Below, one piece after another: positions 36,703 to 49,591 of a DNA stretch of 64,000 bases. This DNA comes from Pomacea canaliculata (taxonomy: Eukaryota > Mollusca > Gastropoda > Architaenioglossa > Ampullariidae): positions 7,551,807-7,615,806 of the forward strand of contig NC_037601.1 in NCBI RefSeq assembly GCF_003073045.1, given 5' to 3'. The number at the start of each line of letters is the position of its first letter. Within the stretch, counting starts at the first letter, position 1. A program made the translations under genes and the position numbers. The notes below the pieces were generated by a model. The model searched no databases, was not told the DNA's origin, and worked only from the letters and a program-made list of their open reading frames with translations.

Positions 36703-39700
36703 ATGTTGAGGCAGATGTTCCAAGGCTTTAGAGGTGCAAATGAAATGTTGCCACTGATCCAGACCAGGCTGACTTCAAGCAAGAGCAGTCCGAGACTGGC
36801 AGGCAAGGTGGCCATAGTCACTGCATCCACAGAGGGGTGAGGAACCTTTATAAAGCAGCTGTTATGGCATTTCTATGCTTTTACCACATGTTAATAGCAA
36901 TATGAAGTATACATTAACAAAAATGTAAAGTGTAATACATTGTCTTTTTTTAAGAGTATTTGAGATAAGAGATTAAATAATTACAAAAAGTTTCTTGGTA
37001 AATACCTTTTGCACTAAGCATTTTAATTTACACGGACTCGGATGGGGGCAGCTGGTGACGGTAGCCCAGGACAGGAGGCGTTGGAGGACTGTAGTCGATG
37101 GCCTATGCACCAGGAGGGGCGAAAGGCCTAACTGACTGAACTGATTTTAATTTACAAATACAAATAAAAACTAGATGCCTATATCCTGTTTTAGGATAGG
37201 TCTGGCTATTGCCAGAAGGCTGGCTGAGGATGGTGCCAAAGTTATGATCAGCAGTCGGAAACAGAAGAATGTTGATGCTGCTTTGCAGAGCTTGAGGAGT
37301 CAGAACTTACAGGTGTCTGGGATTGTGTGCCATGTGAGCAAAGAAGATGACAGGGCTAAACTGATTGAAGAGGTATAACAATAGTTTGATTTCTATAGGA
37401 AAAGACATACTCACCTGATGGCTTACATCCCCAGCTTCAAGAATTGTTTTAGCTATGAATGTGTTCAGTTTATACATTTCATCTCTCTGGTCCTAGACTT
37501 GTGGCTTTTAGGATATCAAGCTTTGTGTATAAGCATGCTCAAGTTATAAGTATGTTTATCTGTAGTCCAGAGGGTGTGGATATAAGAAGAAAGCACTGTA
37601 CTCAAATGGTATTCTGAAGTTCATCACATCTAGAATGTATTGGTCTGCCCTGACTGATTGACATAGATGTTTTCTTCCTAACACACATTAAGTCATTTTG
37701 TTGTCAACAAACTTTGCTTTAACAAAGTCCCATAGTAGAGAGGCCATAATTCTCACAGATTTTAAAAGAGCTTTTTACAATGTTTGCTACAGATTGCTTT
37801 GTAAAGGATTGGTAAGGAAAAAAGAAAATAGTTTCTCACTCCTGCCTTTGATGAGCTGCATAGTTTTCACCTTAATTAATAATGTGTTGATAACCTCATT
37901 AAAGACTACATTTTATTTCCTATAGCATATCTAAAAACATCGTTCATGCTTTATGACAGACAGTAAAACAGTTTGGTGGCATTGATATACTGGTTTCCAA
38001 TGCAGCTGCAAATCCAGCATATGGTTCTCTTTTAGATGTAAGTTGGTTTTGTGTTGCAAGCTTATTGTCATTTTGTTGTGCAGACTGAGTAAATCAGAAT
38101 ATGGTTTATACTTTAAATTTATGGTCTTAAAACAGACTATTTTGTAAGCAATTATTTTATTATTTTTTCATTATTATACAGTTACTGGCTATAAAGATCG
38201 CTTGTAATAACATAGATTATCACCAGTATAAAAATATTGTATAGTTACTCATAATGACTGCTAACCCAACAATTTTTAAATATTTTTGCTAATTGATCAT
38301 ATATTTTACTTTGTTGCAGACTTCAGAGGATGCTTGGGACAAGGTAACTATGCTTTTTCTCATAAATTTTGCTTTGAAAGATCTAACTGATGGAGTTTTC
38401 AATAAAACTATTGAGAAACTTTGAACATTAAATAATTTCTTATTAATTAGGTTTTAATAATTATAGCCACTGCTGTGCTAACACAGTTGACCACATGATG
38501 TAAGATCATATCCAGCCTCAGCTATAAAATTACACAGACTGCAGCGTATTTAAGTGTACACCTAAAATTTTTAAGTTTTGCAGTTTTTCTAATGAACTAT
38601 TTTTCAGAATGAACAAATTAGCATATGGCATGAAAAGTTTTCATGCACAACCTAATGCTGAAATTTGTTTCAGATATTTGATACCAATGTAAAAGCCACA
38701 TTTCTCTTATGCAAGGAGGTTGTACCACATATCGAAAAGAGAGGGTGAGAAGACATGACTACATGATTACATTGTATCATTAAAAAATAGTAGCCAGTTA
38801 AAATGTAGAAATATAATGAAGAGAAAGAAGAAAAGTGATTGTATCAAACAAGATGTATATCACCATTTAAATGTTCTTGAGACATTCAGTAAATAACTCC
38901 AAGAAGTAAGGCTGATTCATTGAGCAGATTATAAATATCTTTAGTGTTCATTGCTCTCACGGCCTTTTTTGCAATATTCTTGGATAAGAGAGTGTTGTAC
39001 ATTGATTTTTTTACTTTTGTCAAAAGTTACAGTTGTCTCCTCTACAGGAAAGCACTTGTACATTGTTGCTAGCATTGTTCATATAGATTTTATAATGGAG
39101 AGTTTATTGCTTTTTACAATGAAAGCAATGAAAGGTTTACAGCTTTTTGCAGACAGCTTAACAGCTTGTTACAGTGAAAGTCTTACAGCTGTGCTGATCT
39201 TGACAGGGCAGGTGTTATTATCATTGTGTCTTCTATAGGGGGCTACCACCCTCTCTCGGTAAGAAGCCAAGCTTTGATGGACGTTTGGTTTTCGTTTTCT
39301 GTGTTTTTGAGCAGCATGTATGTCTCTCCTGTGATTAGGAAGTCTGAAGTCAATACAGCACACTTTTTGACACACCACTGCTTTTATGGAATACAGATCT
39401 GAACTGTTTACATATGACATCTTGAACAGTCAAAAAGCAGCACCAGACTTTGGGCATCTGTTGTCCTTTCAGTCCACATGACCATCATATCTTATTTCTC
39501 CAATTTTGTGCCATTCTTTTTTCTGAAGCTCTTTGAGTTTGCTGCCCTATGAGGAAATGCAATATATAAGTACTTTATTATTATTACTACTACTACACCA
39601 AAAACCTTTTGCACCAAAACTTAAAAATATGCATTTCTTAGTGCATGTGCACTTGGTACACAGTTTTTGTTCCTGTCCTGGATTCATGGATTAGTTGTGC

Positions 39701-41807
39701 AAGTCAAATGAATGCACATTGCTTTTCCTGCAAATAATCTCACAAACCACAGGAGTCTCAGGGACCGTTCAGTCATTTGGGACTTAAATGAGTGTTGATA
39801 TTGGGATATAGGGCTACCTTCCTGAAGACTTCAACGGTCTAAGGATTTTCTAGGTCCACAGTAGGACTGGATATCAATGGGAGATTGTTGGGTCACAATA
39901 GGGGTTCTATGTTGGTGTGTTACAGGGGCGGGGCCATTGTACTTGTGGGAAGTGCAGCTGGATACACCCTCTCCAGGGTATGTTTTTAAGTTTTGGTGAA
40001 TACATATATATGCAGTTCTTGGCAAATCCGAAATGTAATACACAGATCACTTGCAAGATTACTATTTTAGCTATAAAAAGGCAAATGAGATAATTAAAAA
40101 GTGGAAGTCTAATAAAACCCACAACTAACTGTTGAACAACAGAGCATCTTGAAGGTAGGGAAAATCTAGAAGACTGGTCCAAAACTGAAGGGATATACTT
40201 TAAAAAACACCCAACATACTGTTGAATGTAAAAGTTTCCTTAGCTTCTTTTATGTATATTCCTCTTTGGAACTAATTTTTTTTTATCTCTTCATGTGTAG
40301 ATATGCTTTGCATATACACATAGCATGGGGTGGTGTGCATATATAACTTTCTGCATTGTTGCAAACAAAGAAGTAGAGGATAAATTTGTGAGACTATAAA
40401 TAGTTATTGTGTTAACATGTTCATACATGTATAAATCTGGGATGGTGTACTCACTTATATCTTCATGAATATGCCTTTTCAGTTTGCATTCATACTTCAA
40501 AAGTTGGTTAGAATTTAGATTCATTAAATTTGTTGTTTATTTAGAGAGATCCTGAAGGAAGGAGAATGTGAAGGACTTAAGGTTCACTTAAATTTATTAT
40601 CTTTCAGTTGATTGGAGCTTACTCTATCAGCAAGACAGCACTACTGGGGATGACTAAGGCCTTAGCACCAGAACTGGCAGCAAGAAACATACGTGTTAAC
40701 TGTATAGCACCTGGCATCATTCAGACACGCTTCAGTGAAGCAGTAAGTTGTTTTGTAAATGTTAGCTATTGATCTCGTTTGAAATTTTCTATTAATAATA
40801 TAATATTCATTACTTATTAGAACTTGTGAAAAATGTAGGAGCTATTCTCAGAAAGTGTGACATCTTTTAAATTTTTTTAAAATTTCAGCTTTGGAAGAAT
40901 GATGTGGCATCAGAGATAGCATTGCAACAAATTCCACTTCAAAGGTTAGCAACTCGATTAAAAAAACCTTATGATTTCATGCTGTTGCTGATTATTTCAC
41001 TGATATTACAATATTACATGCAAAGTAAATTGTATCCTTGGCATCACCAGATCATCTATTTATAGTTGTCTCCCATTATTATGGTAACTAGAATTTGATT
41101 TGTATCTCATTTTACATAGTCTGAAATACTGAGCTGAAAAACTAAATATTCCTCATTTGCATAGCTGCTTGTCTGTTACAAACAGGATTTTTTTTTAGCT
41201 CTTTAAAGTAAATGCAGCTAACCTAGGCAAACTAACCTGTTACAACAACCAAGACTGATAGGAGACTAGGACAAATACAGATTCAATAATTTTCTGTAAA
41301 TAGTTATGATGAGTTCAGTATAGTGTTCTACCATCACACTGTGTGATGGGGGTGATTCAGTGTTCTTCTGAACTGTGGGAGTTACAAAAAAGCAGGAGGA
41401 GATCCTCTCGGCCCATCTGTAAAGGACCTAGTATGTGATCTAACTAAGCGGTTTGCTGACTATAGCTGCTCATCATTGAGCTGAAAGTGAGCAGGAAGAA
41501 AGGAAGTCTAGCAAAGAATTGAAATGTGAATTGGGAAGACATTTTAGGGATATTTAAAAGGTAGTGCACAAAGTAGAGCAGCTCATTTATTTTCATTCTG
41601 TTTCTTTCTTATTAGGTCAGTTTCTTTGTAAAATATGAAGTTAGTGTTATTTGCCATTCTCTGTGTGAGAATCCACTTGCTCACATTTCCAGATTTGGAA
41701 CACCTGAAGACTGCGGCAATGTTGTTTCCTTTCTGGTATCAGAAGAAGCAAAGTACATCACAGGCGAGACTGTTGTTGTAGCCGGAGGAATGTCATCTAG
41801 ACTGTAA
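36703..41807 (+). CDS. DHRS4: DHRS4-like NADP(H) short-chain dehydrogenase/reductase
   Basis: A carbonyl/retinal reductase family enzyme, 280 residues (human DHRS4 is close to this length). Nine phase-consistent exons: 36703-36836, 37195-37372, 37960-38037, 38320-38343, 38674-38744, 39926-39977, 40608-40742, 40889-40944, 41693-41807. The Rossmann cofactor motif is TASTEGIG at 40-47; RKQ at about 68-70 would favour NADP(H); SNAA at 117-120; tetrad Asn143, Ser171, Tyr184 and Lys188 (YSISK) all present, so the enzyme should be active. The C terminus is SRL, a type 1 peroxisomal targeting signal, as in DHRS4. The first 30 residues precede the domain and are basic with no acid cluster, so dual mitochondrial routing is possible. 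Introns contain LINE scraps only. Confidence 0.95.
37040..37138 (+). mobile_element. LINE C-terminal scrap in DHRS4 intron 1
   Basis: One forward frame reads VAQDRRRWRTVVDGLCTRRG, like the AQDRxRWRxLVxGLC tail common at the C terminus of invertebrate LINE polyproteins. It ends just before the acceptor of DHRS4 exon 2. Confidence 0.55.
37735..37925 (+). mobile_element. Reverse-transcriptase scrap in DHRS4 intron 2
   Basis: The frame reads ILTDFKRAFYNVCYRLLCKGL, resembling LDFKRAFDxVxHxxLxxxL of LINE reverse transcriptases. Only this motif is recognisable. Confidence 0.45.
39520..39598 (+). mobile_element. LINE 3' tail fragment
   Basis: AAGCTCTTTGAG followed by TATATAAGTACTTTATTATT and further ATT/ACT triplets is the usual 3' UTR plus tail of L2/CR1-like LINEs, comparable with the tail at 17800-17870. 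It lies in DHRS4 intron 5. Confidence 0.5.
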
Positions 41808-43083
41808 TGACAGCCCCAAGTCTACAGAACCTTATGTCTTCATAGACTGAACTTTCATCTTGTTTAATTGTGTTGCAAGTAACTGATAACTGAGAGCATG
41901 GATATAATTTTAAATATCAACTTGTATGCTAAGTACTCTAAATCTTTTATAACATGCATTGAATAATCAAGAGAACTGTTCTGTCTACTGCTCAATTCTG
42001 TATTCATGCAGCTTATTTGTCCTGGTGGTATCTGCTTGCTGACTCTGTATGTTTACTGAATGGTTATTTGTCAGTTCTTTTGTAGTCATGTGCAGCACAT
42101 TCAGCTCATATCCAACATGAGGATGAGCTTCACAAATCCAATTATTATTTACAGCAATGGTGTCTTGTACAACACGTGCAAAAAATAGTCATTCGTTCGT
42201 TTGAACACTTGAATACCCTGCATCATTATTTGACCCATTCTAATGCTCTGTTATCATGCTACAACAATAATTCTCAGTCTTTCTAAACATTTCTTATCCT
42301 GTTTATGATTGCTGCCTAACCAGAAGTGAAGGCTGAGGTCATTTGATGGTCATGATCGCCTTTCTTTTATAGTCTTAGTGTATTTAGCCATAGAAGCTTC
42401 ACTAGTGTGTATCATTATCAATAAACCGGCCCACATCCCCCCCCCCACTTTTCATTTTTAAACTTTTGTTGTCTACACAAAATATTTAAACCCCACAGTG
42501 TGGTACCACTCATCCTTTCACTGTTTCCTGTTACTGGGTGCAGAACAGTTGGATTGATAACTTCCAACACAAAGCAGAATTTATCGTTTCTGCCTTTTTA
42601 TATTCGTGGAGTGAAACACAAATTCAACCTGAAAGCAAAAGCCTTCGTCTAGCTCTCAATCTGACAACAATGAGTTCGTGCGAGCAGAGGTGCCCGCGCA
42701 AGCGAAAAGTTAGGGATTCACGTGGACATGGTGGCTAAAACACGATTTTTTTGTCTGCTCACCCCTCCTTTTCTATCTGTACCACACACACGGATTAAAT
42801 TGCCTCGACTGGAAAGGCACTAATGCACGATGGTCAATCAGGAGAAGCGGAAGAAACCATCGAGATGGAGATGGCAACAATGAACAATCTTGCGCGCTTT
42901 ATCCTCTCGGCCACGCTTCCTCCTCGGAGATTCTTATGATGATTTAACTTTTTACTGCTTCATGGGACACGTATAGTCGAAAACCCAGCGAATTCACTCT
43001 GTGGATTAGAAAATCTCTCCGAGCTGTAAAGAGTTAATACCTGCAATCTGCGGCAGATCATGTGACGGCAAATCATGCTATCG
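41808..43083. other. Convergent intergenic region (DHRS4 and GPCR 3' ends)
   Basis: This holds the 3' UTRs of two genes converging from both sides. AATAAA at 42420-42425 is the best polyadenylation signal for DHRS4, about 610 bp after its stop. A poly-C run follows at about 42437. Nothing else is recognised. Confidence 0.5.
42420..42425 (+). promoter_or_regulatory. Candidate poly(A) signal for DHRS4
   Basis: Canonical AATAAA downstream of the DHRS4 stop, the first clear one in the convergent region. Confidence 0.4.
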
Positions 43084-45308
43084 TCACCCATGTCGGTTCA
43101 CCGGGTGGCGTTGGTCTCTACCTTTGGTAAAAAGGCGATGGCATTGCTGACGAAAGCGCGGGTTGCAGAAGCTGTAGATGAAAGGGTTGATGGAGCTGTT
43201 GAGAGCGAAAAGCATCATGGAAGTCTGGCAAATGTTTCTCGGCCAATAGGTCAGGTTAACGCAGACAGTTAAGCGACCTTCCCCCAGAAAGCTGTCGAAC
43301 ATAAAAATAGAATGTTAATTATAATTTTCGTATTTTATACAACGTGAGACGCAAATAGGACAACCAACCATCCAGCACAGTCTGGTTTGGCTCCTCTTTA
43401 CCCAATTAAAAACGACTTAACTACATGAAAAAAGAAATATAATAACTCTCACTCAGAAAACTCCGTACCATTTAAAACAGAAATGATTAATGAATTAACC
43501 CACAAAAACCAAAGGGGGCAAACGCAAAACAAAACCAAAATAAACAACAGAACAGAAAAACTTCAAGTAAAATCTGAAGAACACAACCTTACACAATGTT
43601 TGAACACATTAAGAAAAACCAAATTTTTAGAGGACCGATGTCCAAGCTCGGCACGCAGGTTAAAGCTAAGACTTATAAATCTCAGTGGATGCATTCATTT
43701 TGTTCGAATCACTTTGTACATGTTTAATACCTGGGTATTAAAGAGTTAAACCCAGCTGTTAAATAGGTACCTGACCATGTGGAGGGCTGAGGAAGAAAAG
43801 GCTTTTAGGGAAATGGGCACCGCCCTCACAAGCTGGTCAAAGAACAAATACTTAGTTACTCCCCAGTAACTGAGAAGTTACACGACTACATTTACATTTT
43901 GGACGCATTTACAAAGCTAGCGGCTACACCTGGAAACTTACGACAGAACGGTGTAAGGAAGGACGCTGAACAGGTAAACCACAGTGACGACAAACAGCAT
44001 CAGAGTCGTCCGCGAACACCTCCACGAGGTAGTGCTGGAGAAAGTCAGCCTCGAGCTGGAGGAGTCAGTTTGAAACAGCCTCGTTTTGAGCGAAAAAGAC
44101 ACATGGGCGTTTGTCAATTTTCCCGGCTGCGAGAGCGTCCCATGCTGTCCTTTGCTCCCGCGGGTGTCATCGGGAATCGCCCGCCTTGCATTCAGGGGAG
44201 AAGCTGCCATTCTAGTTCTTGACAAACCGTTTCCTTCACTTTTCACAGACTTCAGGACGATGGACCGCTGCATTGCGTCTAAAGTCACATGACCATTACG
44301 CTTCGAACCACGTGATGCGCCCACGTGCGGTCCTGACTCGCTCTCCGTGTCGCTCTCACACGCGTCGCTGGAGTAGTTGAGGGAGTCGGGTGTCTGAACA
44401 TCGATGGCATTGTCCGCTTCCAGCTCCACTGAAGCCTGGCAGTCCGTCTCGTGTCTAGGGGTTCCACCTTTCTTCCTTTTCTCATGAGCATCAGAGAATT
44501 TCCTTTGGTGGGCGTGGCCATACAGCTTGCAGCCGATCAACACGTAAGCGGCGACGATGATTCCAAGGCTGATGACAGCGCAGATGGCAAAAACGATGCT
44601 CTCGAGAGTGCGGTAAGTGGATTTCAGATATAAGTCTTGTATGCCGCATCTGCTGCCAGGGATGGAGAGCCCCTCCACGGACACAGAGGTCGTTCCATAC
44701 AAAGAAACGAAAGGAAAGGTCAATGCCGAACCGAGAAAGATGGACAACAGAGCTAGATGTCGAGCTGTCGCCTCGCTTTGGGGTTTACGGAAGGGTGAGC
44801 AGATGCGTTGATGGCGGTCCACTGCCACAAAACTGAGAAGCCATGCCGACACGGAGCCAGGAAACCGCGCGCACACGAAGATGAGGCGGCACAGTTCGGG
44901 GTTGGGGAAGTCGTACAGGTGGCGCAAGAACAGGACACAGGTGGGTAAACCCAAGGCATTGATGACCAGGTCCGCGCCGCACATGACCAGCACGTAGACA
45001 CGGGTGGAGCTGGGCTTGAAGCGCTTCAGGTAGACCAAAAAGACTACGAGGTTGCCAGGTATTCCCAGCAGCACCAGAAATGCAATGAAGACGAAGGTAG
45101 GCAGCAGATCAAAGGCAACGGCATCGCTCAACTTTCTCAGGTGATCTTGTGCGTTCTGTGACTCTCGGGTATGGTTATCCGACCAAGATCCGGTGGTCCA
45201 AGCAGTAGTCAAGATGACCTGAGCATCGTGTTTTGTCAGAGTTGTCCAATAAACAGGCTGCAGAGGCGATGGAGATAACATTTCGCTGAAGTTGCTATGA
45301 GACGCCAT
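43084..45308 (-). CDS. Rhodopsin-family (class A) GPCR, probable peptide receptor
   Basis: A plasma-membrane seven-helix receptor of 524 residues in two exons, 43942-45308 and 43084-43291, joined across a serine codon. ATG at 45308 starts an extracellular tail of about 68 residues with N-glycosylation sites at N6 and N45. TM1 (about 70-94) carries GN at 85-86; TM2 has D113; C140 and C221 can form the conserved TM3-ECL2 disulfide; DRH at 164-166 replaces DRY; TM6 (434-456) has FSVLP without the usual CWxP; TM7 ends NPFIY at 491-495. Intracellular loop 3 is very long, about 170 residues (263-433), rich in Ser and charged residues, with many possible phosphorylation sites. Ligand unknown; a molluscan neuropeptide-like orphan receptor is my inference. 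Confidence 0.92.
43292..43941 (-). other. GPCR intron
   Basis: A 650-bp phase-2 intron (donor GTC/GTAAGT, acceptor TTCGACAG/CTTTC) located between TM6 and TM7. No embedded element recognised. Confidence 0.85.
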
Positions 45309-46181
45309 CTTACAGTGCAACTGGAATTAAAGTAAATCAGACCAGCTCTTAGCTTTGCATCATTTAAAAATAAAAACTGTTCTGCTCCACACTCTTTCTT
45401 TACTAGAAAATAAAGGAACTAAAATAATGCTGCATAGACATGCTGCAATTCCATAAAACGGAAACATTAAGAAGGGCGGGCTCACATGTTGTTTTCTCCA
45501 GAGCTGCAATAAGTCGAATGAAATGCTATAAAACCTGTCTCCGATGTTGCAAACGCCTCTGGTTGCCAGTTGTCAAGGATGTCCGCCACTTCCTTTTTCC
45601 GCCAGTTGTCTGCTCGTGATATCGGAGGTTAAGACCCACACGCCCTCTTTTGCTGTCTTAATGTTAACCCCTTGCTGACACGGACTTAACTTGCTTGGGA
45701 GAGAAGGGGCTGAGTTGGTGTGTGAGGGCGGGATGTACAGGTTAATGTCCGTGTGTTGAAACCAATGATGCGTATACCCCGTCTTCGTTCTCCCATCATC
45801 CCCCTCCCCTTTAGTTCCATATCTGGCAACCGTAATCTCTGTACAACCTACTCTCAAAGTCGCATCTCCTTGTGTTTTTAGAAAAAGCCACAAAAGTAAG
45901 AAATGAATTAACAAGCGATTAATGCCGTATCGTCTGCCAAATGTCATGTTTGTAAGGATATGTTATGCTCAAGATACCTTAAATTTTTGCACATTTTAAT
46001 CCCCTCTCTTAAAAAAAAAAGCTTTTATAATATGTTTCCTAATCCTCTCTCAAATCGTTTGAATTTTCTCATCCCCTCTTCATTCCATCCTTCCACGTGT
46101 CCTCGCCAGTCTAGATTGTTTCAAGATCACCGAAGAAGGCAGCGACAGCGGGACAAACAAGAGGACCTTCGATGAGAACGA

Positions 46182-46199
46182 GTGCATTAGCTAATGCAC
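46182..46199. repeat. Perfect 18-bp palindrome
   Basis: GTGCATTAGCTAATGCAC is self-complementary. Its half GTGCATTAGC recurs about 300 bp downstream near 46481, so it could be a dimeric homeodomain-like (TAAT/ATTA) site or an edge of a small element. Function is inference. Confidence 0.4.
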
Positions 46200-47589
46200 G
46201 GCGCTAGCGGGCGACTTCCGGTGACGTCATCAGGGCTTTGTCCCAGGGCAGGGTTGTACCGACGAGCGCTCGGGGGGCATTCGCGTTCTTTTGACTGGCG
46301 GCCGAAGCAGCAACTGAAAACCAGGAAGGGGCTGGCGGGTGGGAGGTGACGGGTACTTGTTTTGGGTCGAGGTGGCAAAGCGAGCAGCGTAAAGTAATTA
46401 GACTTTCTGTACCAACGGTCCGGGTTGGGTTTAGGCTTCCTTTGTACACGAGCCAAGTGGCTACCGCGCTAAAGGCTTAGTGCATTAGCTTTGATTAGTT
46501 GCATGGTACCAGTCACAGTTTTAATTTGGCCGATATCCTCTGCTGCAGGGACCTTTAGCTTGGTGCTTAAGCTGTTAATTGCATTTGTCATGCAAGACAT
46601 AGTCGATGTTTGATAAAATTAGTCTTTCAGAAATTGATGATGACCTCAGTACCACTTTCATTATTCTTTTGTAAAGACTTCAGAAGGATTTCAGGTGTTT
46701 TGTTTTTCCTCTTTCTTTTCATTCTTCCTCTCTCTGCGTGCGTGTGTGTTACTCTAAAGAAATGTCGAAGTTGCGCGCGCGCATACACACCCAAGCACGC
46801 ACTCACGCACGCGCAAATATAATTTCTGTATTCACCAAACTCATTTTTTGAGCGAATAATTGATGTGCTGTACCAATGACACATTTTAACAGCTCGACCA
46901 TCAATACAAGAAGACAGTCTAGTTGCTGATACTCACCTCGTTCTAACATGATAAGCTGAAATTAATTACGCTCGTACAGCCGGACACAAGCATGAATGTC
47001 TTCTCTGGGTATGCTTGTCGATCACCAAGAGCATGTCATCATGGCCCTATGTTACAAGAGAGCTATGAAGAGCAAGGCTATTTATAGTCATTTAGACTGG
47101 TACATCTTTGATACCCTTGTATCTTCCAGAAATGTTTTTCACAAACACTACATTCCTCTGATTTGACTATTTATTCGATTGTCGAAACACGGTCAAGCAG
47201 AGGATGAAATTTTTGGTATTTATTAAAGAACTGGAATTTCCTCCCCGAGAAAATACAGTAAATAAATTCATGGCAGTCATTGTCTCAAAGCAATCATCCA
47301 TTCAGAAACTACTCAATGTGATACCGATTGTCTGATTGACAGTAACCTTTGACTGTAATCAATCGACTTAAGAAATCAACTCATAGACAACAGCAAATGC
47401 TATTAGAAGTTTTGAAAATTGTGGATGTACAAGTACGCCATGAAAGAGCTCGACCTCTACCCCTGCTCCTCCTTTTTTAAAACGCAGTTCTCGCGCTTGT
47501 ATTATCTTTTCGTGACCATGACAACCAGTGTAAGTTAATAATATTTGTCCCAACTCATTTTATTCTCACTGATCACACAGCTTCACCGA

Positions 47590-47817
47590 ATGGCTAAAAA
47601 TTGCTTGTATCAAATCATTCTTTTGCTAATTCTGTGCCAGGTCGCTCTTTTCGCATCAAGCAAATTGCTCCATAACCTTTTTTTTCCTGCATTGTACCCG
47701 GATGTTGATCGTGATCAACAAATACAACAATACCCGATCGCTGGTAGCAGACCACCAAGTAATGGGATAGGCCCCGAACTCAATCTTCTTAATGTGTGTC
47801 CCGCAGCACCTTTTTAA
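47590..47817 (+). CDS. Possible small secreted protein (75 aa)
   Basis: The ATG at 47590 opens a 75-residue frame. The first 24 residues are typical of a signal peptide: a lysine near the start, a hydrophobic IILLLILCQVALFA core and a small-residue exit at ASS before K25. The remaining roughly 50 residues are Pro/Gln/Asn-rich with two dispersed basic residues, one cysteine and no dibasic cleavage pair. No homologue is recognised and no intron or flanking exon was found. It may be chance, since AT-rich DNA gives hydrophobic frames. Confidence 0.25.
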   Translation: MAKNCLYQIILLLILCQVALFASSKLLHNLFFPALYPDVDRDQQIQQYPIAGSRPPSNGIGPELNLLNVCPAAPF

Positions 47818-49591
47818 ATGCATCTGAAGCGGAATTCCGATTGAAAAACGCTTTGATGCTCGTAAACATCCCCTGTCATGCTTTCTTGATAATAACTACA
47901 CCTTTCAGAGATAAAGCGCTGGAAACTCGGGACCTTTAAAGTTTACAAAAAATATGTTGTGGAAATCCCTAAAGGTCGACAAGAGAATACAGTTTTCTGG
48001 GCTCAGTCCACGCAGTGTCTCATCCTGTTGACAGTTTTTGTCGGTAAGACTTTGACAGCAAGCAATTCTGCAGGGTCACAGAGCTAATGGAAGAGTGAGG
48101 TATTGTAACTCCTTGTATTGCTGTCCCCACCTCTGAGTTCTTCTGTGAGCTGGCACTCTCTTCCTTGAGCTTCTCTGTCCATAAGTGTTGGAAGTAAAAC
48201 TATGAACACCGCTCGATTTATCACTCATTAAAAAAAAAGAGATAATAAAAAGTGCCATCATTCAGACCAGTTGAGTTTTGAAAAGTAGAATACATTGACA
48301 CACTGCGATTAAAAAGCAAACATGAGAACGAGTAAGATGCGACATTTATTATCTTTTGAAATGAAGACAAAATGCACCTTGCCCTTTTCTCTTACTTCTC
48401 CCCTGAACAGTGCCAGGTAGCTTATACTAATTCTAAATCAGAGTTGGTCAGTTCCATAAGTCTCTTAACAACGCATCATTTCAGTGAATAAACGTTAAAG
48501 AATATCATACATTCAAGCAGTAGTTCGAGTCCCAGGTCTGTCCAGCCCTGAAGACGAAATAGCATGGCAGGAGCAGAATTGCTTGAAGAAATAAACATGA
48601 TGAAAAACATAAACTGAGACAGCTCTAGACTTCACGTTGATTAATAAGGCTTAATGATACTACAATATATATATATATGAGGATAAGCAAATCGTGTCGA
48701 AGTTGTCAATTATCAACACTGTTGGCTTTAATTCTTTGTAGAGACTTTGTGAACAAATCCTTGATAATTGTCTGGACACAAGGACTGTGCAAGTACACGC
48801 GATACAAAAGAAATACGCATGCATGCTACTAACTGAACGTAATCAAATCAAAAGTTTAAATAACATGAATAAAAAGTTAAAAATAAAAAAATGTTTAAAT
48901 AGCTAATACGTCGAAGACTAACCGAAATAAGTAGTTGCCACAACAGCTGAAATAGGTTTTATTGTGAAAAACTAACCGAAATGTGTAACAACCCTGAAAA
49001 CTGAATAACAGAACATGGTGATTACCTACGTGTTGAAATGATTGAAATGCCAGAATGCTGCTTTGTAGTTTTTACTCAAGAACTAAAGAATTTTCTAGGG
49101 AAACAGCTGCATCCAAAAGCGGAATCAAACATCTTTAGATATTCACTCTGGGAAACCTGTCTTTATGACTTCTGGATTAAGTACGTTTCTATGGTGACAA
49201 TTGACCTAACATTATAAAAACTAAAGAAAACAACAAAACTAAAATTAAATAAGCATTAAAAACATACAATAATCAACGGAAATAAGTATTTTTCTGAACG
49301 AAATAAGTAATATTCTGACCAAAATAAAGAATCATGCTGAAAACTAACCAAGACAAGCAATATTCCGAAAATAGACGTATATAATCTTATACGCATTTTA
49401 CACTCGACGAAGTAAGTATTATTGCTGAAAATTAGCTGAAACAAGTGAATGACAATTTTACTAAAAACTCAACGAAGTAAGTATGAATACTGACATTTAG
49501 CTGAAACAATTGAATGACAATGACGATGTCCAACTGTAAGTCACTACAGAGAAAAACCTCGGGAACAGACGAGCGTGCCACAAAAATGCCA

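Larger units (their letters stand above)
45309..49591. other. Upstream of GPCR / intergenic
   Basis: About 4.3 kb without a firm gene. It should contain the GPCR promoter and any 5' UTR exon, and at the far end the 3' UTR of the LamG-PAN gene. A GC-richer patch at about 46190-46460 and an 18-bp palindrome lie here, plus one possible small secreted ORF. From 48300 to 49590 the sequence is AT-rich and featureless apart from loosely repeated 'aaactaaccgaaat-aagta' phrases near 48920-49500. Confidence 0.5.
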
